The position numbers and the translations under genes are program-made. From the NCBI GenBank assembly GCA_002842755.1, contig PHDU01000005.1:1-64000 (forward strand): a DNA stretch of 64,000 bases, in the 5' to 3' direction. Under the pieces are notes generated by a model. That model was given only the letters and a program-made list of their open reading frames with translations, was not told the origin of the DNA and did not search any database. The DNA comes from Bacteroidetes bacterium HGW-Bacteroidetes-1 (GTDB lineage: Bacteria > Bacteroidota > Bacteroidia > Bacteroidales > F082). This document shows positions 58,101-64,000 of the stretch, one piece after another. The first letter of the stretch is position 1, and every line of letters begins with the position of its first letter.

Positions 58101-61056
58101 TCCCCCAAGAATCATTTAAACCATCTTTTACACGCACGATATCATTAACCGCGAATTGTGAAAGACTATCCGAATAAATTGTTGTACATGTACCAGCACT
58201 ATAAGTACCAGCAAAACAATCGAGTGTAACTGCTGGTCTTATCATTGTATGACCACCAACAACACTTATCTCGTCTTTTATAAAGACTGCTGTTCTGATT
58301 GATCCCCTTGCACAAACGTTATTAAATTCTGCATTGCCGATACAATCTATTTTCCAACCACTGTTTCCTGTTACAAAATTGCCTGTTTGCATTATACCTG
58401 TGGCTGTGAGTATTATCCCACATGATGCTGAGTGAATACACCCATTTGTAACGCACCAACCACCAATATTACCTACACATGAATATAAGCAACCTGTAAA
58501 GCAACCAGCACATGCATAAATTGTACCTGTAAAGCAACCAGCACACGCATAAATTGTACCTGATATTTCAACATTACCTGTGTTGCTGATGTTAACAGTT
58601 CTACAAGAACCATTCCATGCTTGGAAACCAGCACAAGTGAGCATTACACCGGAAACAACACCATTTCCAACATTGCAAGCACTTCTAAAGTCTTTGGCTA
58701 TGATCTGTTGAGCTGTTAATTTTTCAGTAGTTACAGATTCAGCTTCGATGTCACCATTTTTAACTTGTAATGGAACAGATGAAGCCGACCAAGCAGACAT
58801 GGCAGATTCATTACCGCTTGTATCTACGGCAATCGCGGCGTAAGTTCTGGCAGCATAGCCAGAACCACGATCAGTATCACTGAATAACTGAGAAGGCCAA
58901 TTTTCATCAAGTAGTTCTTCTGCTGCTATACCAATTTTTCGATAGACTTTAAAATGTGAAAAATCATCAGGAATACCACCAGATACCGTGATGTAAAACG
59001 ACACACCACCGATAATCGGGTTCATATCGGCAACTGTTGGTGTTCCCGGTGCTACAACGTCACCAGTCATTGTTTTAAATGACTCGGCTCCCGGCTGACC
59101 ATAATAATGTTTATCACCAGATTCTATTGCTATATCTGAGTAAATACCAGCAGAACTTATTGAAACAAGTCTGAAGTTGTAATTACCAGCTTCTACGCCC
59201 TTCCAAAGTGCTGATATTCTAGTAGCATCGACTGTAAAATCAAGAGGTCTAAATGATGTATCTGGGTCGCCAACTGGTTTAAAGTAAAGAGCAACTAATT
59301 GAACATTTGTTGTTGGTTTTACAAAAACGACATCAACTCTTGTTTGAATAGTTCCATCGGTCATTTTTTCATTAACAATAGCCAACGAACTCATTGTTGG
59401 TTTCGCTGGTATATTATATGGTGAATACTGACTACCGCTGGTTTCTGCGCCTGTTCCGGGGTCTGTAAACACATAAACAGATGCAGAATATTCTTTAACT
59501 TCTATCGTTGTCTGCTCTTGGTTTCGTTTAATTGATGTAACAACGAACTCTTTTTCTGACCAACCAAAACGCGGCGAAGTAACTTTTACAACTTCACCAG
59601 CATCAAGATCACCAATTCCAACTTCGGTAGTGATTGATGTTCTTTTAAGTTGTTTGGTGATGTTTTTTAAATAATATTGTGCAAGTTTATGGGCTGTTGT
59701 ATCATCTTTAATCAGCTTAAATTCAAGTGTTTCGGTGTTCCACTTATTTATTCTTGCAGCATGTGCGGTATCTTTTAAGTTAGGGTCAAGCAATGGTGAT
59801 TCTTCATGAACACCGGGTTTTTTGTTAAAATCACCACGCTCAAAGTTCCATGAGTAACTAAGCCTGACTCTATTTGTTTGCTCGTCAATATCTGGCTCTT
59901 CCCACGGCGTTAAATCGCAATGAAACCCTTCAGCACCAGTTTCATCAAAATGAACTCCAGATAATACCTTTGTAGCATCAATTGTTAATTTGATTTTGCC
60001 AGCTTCTTCAAGAATGTTACCACGACAACAACGAAGAATTTCATTCAACCATTCACCAAACTCAGCCGTGTTGTCTATTACGCCATCTATCTTAAACCCT
60101 TGATTCGCGCATTCAAGAATAGCATCTGCAAAATCTAAGTCGGCTGTTGGTAAGCCAAGACCGTAACCTTCATAACCTGTTGTTGGCTTGGTCATCAAAT
60201 TATAAAGAATCTGTGCAGGATTTCTTTCTGCATCAGTGTTGCCAGCATTCCTTATACCATAAATATCGGCATAAATCTGGCTTACTTCACCATCTGGCGT
60301 AACAGGATCGGCAGGTTCTTCAATACCACCAACAATTTTATAAAGTTGAATATAAGCAAAACCGGGATATTCTGAGGTTACACCACCAACGACTTCAGGA
60401 CTACCAGAAGACCCTGTTCCATGAAACACTCTGAACTTTATTTCTTCGCTTTCTGGGGTTGGCTTGTAGCCATTTTTACCAGTTGTTACGTCGTAAACAA
60501 GCGTTTTATCGAAATATAGTTTACGAATCCGATACAAAGGCCCAGAACCTATGATGAATTCTGATCTGAAAAGGTTTACCCAAGCCAGAGGGATTCTATC
60601 GACTGTACCAAATGGTATTGGAATAGCATTCCAACTCTCATTTAAACCATTCTGAGAGTAATAATCATATGCTATTTGTGCATCTGGTATGCGACTTTTA
60701 AGATATTCATAGCCGCTTTCCATGACGGTTAGTGATATTTCATCACCAAATGAATTAAGCTTGCTTACTTTACCTGTGAACTTCTGATAATTTTTTGTGC
60801 CTTCTTTAAAAAGGAAGGTCACTTTCATGTTCAGAAAGCCACTAACAGATTCAATCGTGTTGAAATATTGATCTCTGTTGTCTAAGAGCAATTCCATTGA
60901 ACGGATTCTATTACCGTTCTTTTCAGAGATTTCAAATTGTCTGTTAAGATCAAATGTGTTCGCAATGCGAGGTTCCCAGTACCTGTTATCATAATCCAGC
61001 GGCTCTGACGCTAGATAGTATGTTGATGCACCAAAAACAGCAATGACTCTGAGCAT
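55183..61056 (-). CDS. tail hub/central fibre (J-like) with cysteine-rich repeats and S74-like end
   Basis: 1957 residues. The N-terminal 550 residues look like a lambda J-type baseplate hub. Two fibronectin III-like domains follow (about 560-780), then an IEAESVTTEKLTAQQI linker. From about 790 to 1780 many short Gly-rich beta repeats (GTFTGTVCASAG, GTIGGW) carry regularly spaced cysteines. The C-terminus has TRTRKQNFEDIYVL and a GFDEFIAPTAEDV region resembling an S74 intramolecular chaperone, then a coiled coil. Likely the receptor-contacting tail tip. Confidence 0.88.
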   Translation of the reverse strand: MLRVIAVFGASTYYLASEPLDYDNRYWEPRIANTFDLNRQFEISEKNGNRIRSMELLLDNRDQYFNTIESVSGFLNMKVTFLFKEGTKNYQKFTGKVSKLNSFGDEISLTVMESGYEYLKSRIPDAQIAYDYYSQNGLNESWNAIPIPFGTVDRIPLAWVNLFRSEFIIGSGPLYRIRKLYFDKTLVYDVTTGKNGYKPTPESEEIKFRVFHGTGSSGSPEVVGGVTSEYPGFAYIQLYKIVGGIEEPADPVTPDGEVSQIYADIYGIRNAGNTDAERNPAQILYNLMTKPTTGYEGYGLGLPTADLDFADAILECANQGFKIDGVIDNTAEFGEWLNEILRCCRGNILEEAGKIKLTIDATKVLSGVHFDETGAEGFHCDLTPWEEPDIDEQTNRVRLSYSWNFERGDFNKKPGVHEESPLLDPNLKDTAHAARINKWNTETLEFKLIKDDTTAHKLAQYYLKNITKQLKRTSITTEVGIGDLDAGEVVKVTSPRFGWSEKEFVVTSIKRNQEQTTIEVKEYSASVYVFTDPGTGAETSGSQYSPYNIPAKPTMSSLAIVNEKMTDGTIQTRVDVVFVKPTTNVQLVALYFKPVGDPDTSFRPLDFTVDATRISALWKGVEAGNYNFRLVSISSAGIYSDIAIESGDKHYYGQPGAESFKTMTGDVVAPGTPTVADMNPIIGGVSFYITVSGGIPDDFSHFKVYRKIGIAAEELLDENWPSQLFSDTDRGSGYAARTYAAIAVDTSGNESAMSAWSASSVPLQVKNGDIEAESVTTEKLTAQQIIAKDFRSACNVGNGVVSGVMLTCAGFQAWNGSCRTVNISNTGNVEISGTIYACAGCFTGTIYACAGCFTGCLYSCVGNIGGWCVTNGCIHSASCGIILTATGIMQTGNFVTGNSGWKIDCIGNAEFNNVCARGSIRTAVFIKDEISVVGGHTMIRPAVTLDCFAGTYSAGTCTTIYSDSLSQFAVNDIVRVKDGLNDSWGRVTCIGCSQAYPTLDYMFVIMCSGTCGWTPTKGQAVVNYGCCCGCGGICMNGQAPYIDLYTHAGSPWAGTTSRVRIGNLNGWGTLGVTYGIAVGCPTGQYMTYDTVSGILNLKGAIIIGSSGIANFSDAGALATVNNLDGVPNGVYSAKTYLGSSLINNYSISNNLYGWPTCSGLVTVAKDGVNIRAHAISTNQCVQVIADNYTEIDPSHTYKFSMSLKKDIAGGTHYIGLYVYDCNCTLLNVWPLSTADGSCGTANNNFYFVAGVASAATWVDYEMYIMPSYIAAKDVPRGLNSQSHAKVPANAKYLKLRYLNWSNAAVTRVMHVYSPSLVNVDTSNQNAIYRGLSTTGALISRVVPACTAAPSGAGLYLGSDYMGYYDGGAWKTFMNNTGCFYLGGTSGGLQWNGSALTVCGTVCATSGCFTGSITSCLGTIGGWTIGSNYLHNITAGAGSIYLCSAGYTIFVGACTAAAILGYTNLGRMYYNGAYLNAVGFSVGLCGPSLPVAIGVATLGTVALPSGTTVAATCPFFYVGSGSTAYMQYYDGVLNVKGVICATSGTFTGAVCATSGTFTGTVCASAGTFTGTVCTAALTATCGTIGGWSITPTYMCGTGVYLYPAYGVYTTHAGSHAMHGKMYDCNTWICAFGYSVTQTTARASFLAGVACTAYVAPSGTTIAINCPFFYVGSGSTAYMQYYNGVLNVKGVICATSGTFTGAVCASSGCVANICVCTNCLHTRLGTATDYVENKIYSGAGTAYGFESICVGGGVVLSTVRIRAFTDIPLYVYTPTTNMAICAVGCVYSIACNCSITGFASVRFGVYGQALVSHAIIGIAPSYGIVGQATTSYPVVGNGAYYNESTRTRKQNFEDIYVLPGLRTVCIQKWLWADCNQRGFDEFIAPTAEDVSRAWGLTFADDGYYTLDGIALKAAQEIDENVQVHDTCIEYLKNENIELKSCIGSLSDKMRIIEERLGIN
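55970..56064 (-). repeat. 95-bp direct repeat, copy 1, inside the hub gene
   Basis: Near-identical to 56426-56520 (offset 456 bp). It encodes the FFYVGSGSTAYMQYY and GVLNVKGVICATSGT segment. The pair could recombine to change the fibre length. Confidence 0.85.
56426..56520 (-). repeat. 95-bp direct repeat, copy 2, inside the hub gene
   Basis: Matches 55970-56064 with only scattered differences, for example cagattacac against caaattacac. Together they show that the fibre grew by internal duplication of a module of about 150 residues. Confidence 0.85.
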
Positions 61057-61068
61057 TAAAGCACCCCG

Positions 61069-61827
61069 TTAAACAATTTCGTCAAACTGGAAACCCATGT
61101 TTAAAACCTTACCCAAGAAGTAATCTCTGGCATAACCTGTATTCGCTCTTACCAGATAAACACTTGTCTTGTCTGTATCAAACTCCAAGTATAACACAAA
61201 TGGCTGATAAGTTTTCACTATTTTATCATACTCTGTTTTGGTGAATTTATCAAGATTACCTGAAAAAACCCTACGAGTTTTTCCTATTTTCTCAACTGAC
61301 ATGTAACCGCTTCTTGGAAATTCAAGAATGGATAGTTTTGGTATCTCATTAACAGAGAATCCTGATTTTGGGTTCCATATCGTTGTAAATGTCCCAACCA
61401 ACATATTACCAACCTTGAAATATGTTGGTTCAAACAATGGGGTTTGTGCAGGTATTCTTAATCGAACATAACGATAGTTCGTTGCTGTAATTTCAACAAA
61501 TCTGTGGATATAAAGCTCATCAGCAACTTCATCGGTAGTTAAACCGGTGACATGTTCTGCGAGAGTCCATGTAGAACCATTTGGGCTTGTTTCTATGTAG
61601 AATTCTGCGAAATTTATTCTATTGATAAAGATTCCGTTATAAGAATACAACCCACCAAGATCATAACGGATAATCTGTTCTGCGATTACTGATGTACTTT
61701 TCCAACACTTTACAGGCTGTAAACTTTTCAAGTTCGATTTTGGAAAGTTTGTATCTTCGGTGGTTGCTGTGATTGTTACAGACGAATCGTTTTCATTCTG
61801 TGGGTAAAAGTCAACTAATTGTTTCAT
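61069..61827 (-). CDS. distal tail-type protein with discoidin-like domain
   Basis: 252 residues. The N-terminal half (WKSTSVIAEQIIRYDLGG, FYIETSPNGSTWT, YRYVRLRIP) resembles F5/8C discoidin carbohydrate-binding domains. The rest is beta-rich (EIPKLSILEFPRSG...). Positioned between the tape-measure-like gene and the J-like hub, where siphoviruses encode the distal tail protein. May link the tube to the hub and bind surface glycans. Confidence 0.72.
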   Translation of the reverse strand: MKQLVDFYPQNENDSSVTITATTEDTNFPKSNLKSLQPVKCWKSTSVIAEQIIRYDLGGLYSYNGIFINRINFAEFYIETSPNGSTWTLAEHVTGLTTDEVADELYIHRFVEITATNYRYVRLRIPAQTPLFEPTYFKVGNMLVGTFTTIWNPKSGFSVNEIPKLSILEFPRSGYMSVEKIGKTRRVFSGNLDKFTKTEYDKIVKTYQPFVLYLEFDTDKTSVYLVRANTGYARDYFLGKVLNMGFQFDEIV

Positions 61828-61830
61828 GTA

Positions 61831-64000
61831 TTACCTGCCTATCCCAAGCATTTTCTTCTTGTATTCCTCGATAAGAGTCATCGCCTTTGGATCATTGCTT
61901 TTAACAGCTTCCAGCATTCTATCAAGCATCTGCTGGCCGTTTCTGGTAGAACCAACATCTAAAAAGTAGACATCACCCTTAGCTGTCTGTTTTTCTTCGG
62001 CAATTCTCATTCTCATGGTTTCTTCGATCTTACCGAACATATCTTCAAGAGAACGATTCATTTCTTCCGCTTTGGCTTTCATCTTCTCGGCGTTTTCGAT
62101 CATGAGGTTAAACAGGTCATTCTGAGCCGTAAACCATTCTTCAGACTTTTCTTCAGAATTGCCTATTCTTGTCTGTATAACATCCTTATTAAACTGGAAC
62201 CATGCATCATAAGGATCGGAATAGCCAGACATATCTAGTGATGTGCCACCCATTGCATCTTTTAAACCACTCATTTCAGAAGAACCCATGACCTGATTGT
62301 AAAGACTGAAATCTTCCATGTCCTTAATCGTTCCAAGCATTGATGAAGTAAGGTTTCCTTTTCTACCAATAAGCATCAGATCATCGTAAAGGGTTGTTGC
62401 CATCATATTGAAGCCATCAGAAATAGCGTTACCAAACACACCGATGCTTTCATCCGCGACACTCAAATAACCAGATTTAATAACACCATTCACACCACCG
62501 GCAAGTTCTTTGTAGAACTCAGACAATTGAAGTGTGTTATCCAGAAGTGCCATACTTCTATCAAATTCGGTCATTGCAGAATCAGCAATCAAGTTTGTAT
62601 TAACTGTCGCCAATGTATTGTATCTGTCTGTTATTGCGCTATCAACATTGCCCAATAGATTATTTATTGCTGTTTTAGTCAAAGAAATTTGATTACCAAC
62701 AGTTGCAGATTTTATTGTGAGTTCTATATCTTTGTTCAAATCTTCAATAATTTCTTCTAGTGTTTTAGAATACGTATTGATTGTTTCTTGAACTGTTTCT
62801 TCAACCTGCATTGTGTAGTTTATGGTTCCCATTGGAGTACCATTTGCACCCCATTGTTTATCAAGAATGGTACCACCAGCGGCTTTTATGTCTTTGTATG
62901 TTTTCGTAAACCAGTCTACATATGCCTTGTGTGCATCATTCCCAGAAATGAGATCCCCGCGAATACTGGCACGAAGATTTGTAGGAATCTGCATGGTTGC
63001 TTGTAGTGTTTTTGTATTAAAAACACCAGTCCCACGCATTTCACCAAGTTGAGAGTATTTTTGTGAGTATTTTAAAACGTCTTCTTCAGTATATTTACCA
63101 CTTTTGAATTTTTCAATCTCTTTGTATTTTCCTGTTACATCGGCAAGAATAGTTCCTGTAGATGTTGAAGATTGTGCAAGCTGATATATTTCAGCAGCAG
63201 CAGATGAAATAGCACTTATCGTATCTTTTGTAATGGTTTTAAGCTGATTTGATAAATCAACTTCCAAACCAAGTAGATTCATTTTCGATTCATACCACTC
63301 CATTGTACCAGATGTGAATTCTGCATGTCTGGCTTTTTCGATTTCAATAGCAGTTTTCGCCATTGTTATTGAATCTTCGCCAAAGAAACTATTAATATAA
63401 GCCGAGTATTCCATCTGTTTATAAATGGTTTCTTTTTCAAGCTTCAATATCTCTTCTTTTGCTTGCCAGTTGGCGAATTCTTGATCAAGAAGTTGATTGC
63501 GGTAATCATCCATTTTTTCATATTTATCTGCGGCTGTATATGATGATGTAGCATAACGATCATATTCTGTTTTAATCATAGACAACTTTTTGATATCATA
63601 TGACTGCTGTTCTCTCAGCGATTTCAATGAGTTGGTTTCGGCTGTTTTCTGAATAGTTTTCATATTACCATAATGTTGCTGTCCAGCAGACATCAACATC
63701 TTGTAATAACTATCCATCGAATTCAAATAACTGCTTGCATCAGTTGAGGCATGTTTCTCTTTCGGGCCTTTAAACCACCCATCACCAGATTTCCATGTGC
63801 GGTAATCAACGCTACCAAACGAATAATCTTGAATACCAGAAGTATTACCCATGTAATAACCAATAGCGTCAGAACCGCGACGATTTATAGAAGCGGCTCG
63901 TCTTGCGTTGTAATCATCAAGAGATGCTTGAGCACCAGCGGTTTTATCCTTAGTACCACCAAACAAACGTCCGGGTGATGAAAGGAATGACAATGCACCA
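61831..64000 (-). CDS. tape-measure-like tail protein, C-terminal part (5' end cut by window edge)
   Basis: At least 722 codons; the frame is still open at base 64000, and the track's start 63993 is only an internal TTG. Long helical, coiled-coil sequence (AADKYEKMDDYRNQLLDQEF, MENAEKMKAKAEEMNRS-like) with Gly/Ser-rich parts. Being upstream of a distal-tail and a J-like gene, it is probably the end of the tape measure protein, though a separate helical tail protein is possible. Confidence 0.6.
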   Translation of the reverse strand, partial: GALSFLSSPGRLFGGTKDKTAGAQASLDDYNARRAASINRRGSDAIGYYMGNTSGIQDYSFGSVDYRTWKSGDGWFKGPKEKHASTDASSYLNSMDSYYKMLMSAGQQHYGNMKTIQKTAETNSLKSLREQQSYDIKKLSMIKTEYDRYATSSYTAADKYEKMDDYRNQLLDQEFANWQAKEEILKLEKETIYKQMEYSAYINSFFGEDSITMAKTAIEIEKARHAEFTSGTMEWYESKMNLLGLEVDLSNQLKTITKDTISAISSAAAEIYQLAQSSTSTGTILADVTGKYKEIEKFKSGKYTEEDVLKYSQKYSQLGEMRGTGVFNTKTLQATMQIPTNLRASIRGDLISGNDAHKAYVDWFTKTYKDIKAAGGTILDKQWGANGTPMGTINYTMQVEETVQETINTYSKTLEEIIEDLNKDIELTIKSATVGNQISLTKTAINNLLGNVDSAITDRYNTLATVNTNLIADSAMTEFDRSMALLDNTLQLSEFYKELAGGVNGVIKSGYLSVADESIGVFGNAISDGFNMMATTLYDDLMLIGRKGNLTSSMLGTIKDMEDFSLYNQVMGSSEMSGLKDAMGGTSLDMSGYSDPYDAWFQFNKDVIQTRIGNSEEKSEEWFTAQNDLFNLMIENAEKMKAKAEEMNRSLEDMFGKIEETMRMRIAEEKQTAKGDVYFLDVGSTRNGQQMLDRMLEAVKSNDPKAMTLIEEYKKKMLGIGR

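Noticed and set aside
1-64000. CRISPR arrays, rRNA genes, integrase or attachment sites, terminase, portal and capsid genes
   Set aside because: I looked for short regularly spaced repeats, rRNA-like sequence, recombinase motifs and head-gene motifs and saw none in this window.

Overview
The window is a piece of a large, AT-rich genome of a tailed double-stranded DNA phage. It encodes a nearly complete T4-like replisome, a lysis module, tail-tip and fibre genes, a tRNA/tmRNA array, and many tightly packed small ORFs joined by ATGA or TAATG overlaps. The gene order tape-measure-like protein, discoidin-like distal tail protein, J-like hub/fibre at the right end suggests a long, non-contractile (siphovirus-type) tail. 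The spanin-like genes, a phage lipoprotein and a GT9-type glycosyltransferase suggest a Gram-negative host. No head, portal or terminase genes lie in the window, and the host cannot be named. Stop codons behave as in the standard code.

Layout. 1-9.0 kb (minus): repair and recombination genes: flap endonuclease/RNase H, DNA ligase, an Mre11/Rad50-type nuclease whose Rad50 is split into two genes, an HNH endonuclease and a RusA-like resolvase. 9.0-11.4 kb (minus): eight tRNA genes, a phage tmRNA with an 11-residue tag, and several tRNA-sized foldable elements without a T-arm. 11.4-30.3 kb (minus): a second HNH gene, Hc1-like basic protein, ssDNA-binding protein, putative sliding clamp, DnaB-type helicase, putative helicase loader, methyltransferases, family B DNA polymerase with an intein, clamp loader, RNase HI and a SNF2-type helicase. 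30.3-31.2 kb: about 850 bp with no convincing gene, downstream of a good plus-strand promoter and dense in hairpins; I interpret it as a large structured non-coding RNA. 31.2-44.3 kb (plus): small unknown ORFs, a CCA-adding enzyme, a lone TnpB, a ParB-like protein, two related DNA methyltransferase loci (one frameshifted) and a primase. 44.3-50.2 kb (minus): overlapping spanin-like ORFs, a holin candidate, amidase, polysaccharide pyruvyl transferase-like protein, GH24 lysozyme, papain-like protein and a GT9-like glycosyltransferase. 50.2-64.0 kb (minus): collagen-like fibre, small tail proteins, a 1957-residue cysteine-rich hub/fibre, distal tail protein and the end of a tape-measure-like gene.

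How it fits together. Polymerase, clamp, clamp loader, helicase, loader, primase, SSB, ligase and RNase H activities form a largely self-sufficient replication machine. The tRNAs and tmRNA lack an encoded CCA end, and the phage carries its own CCA-adding enzyme, so it may sustain translation and ribosome rescue when host RNA is degraded.

The observations I rate highest are the large structured RNA candidate at 30.4-31.1 kb, the tmRNA and the tRNA-like elements around it, the dual-coding spanin-like locus, the Rad50 gene split at its zinc hook, and the regularly spaced cysteines of the tail fibre. All calls come from reading the sequence; no database search or folding program was run.
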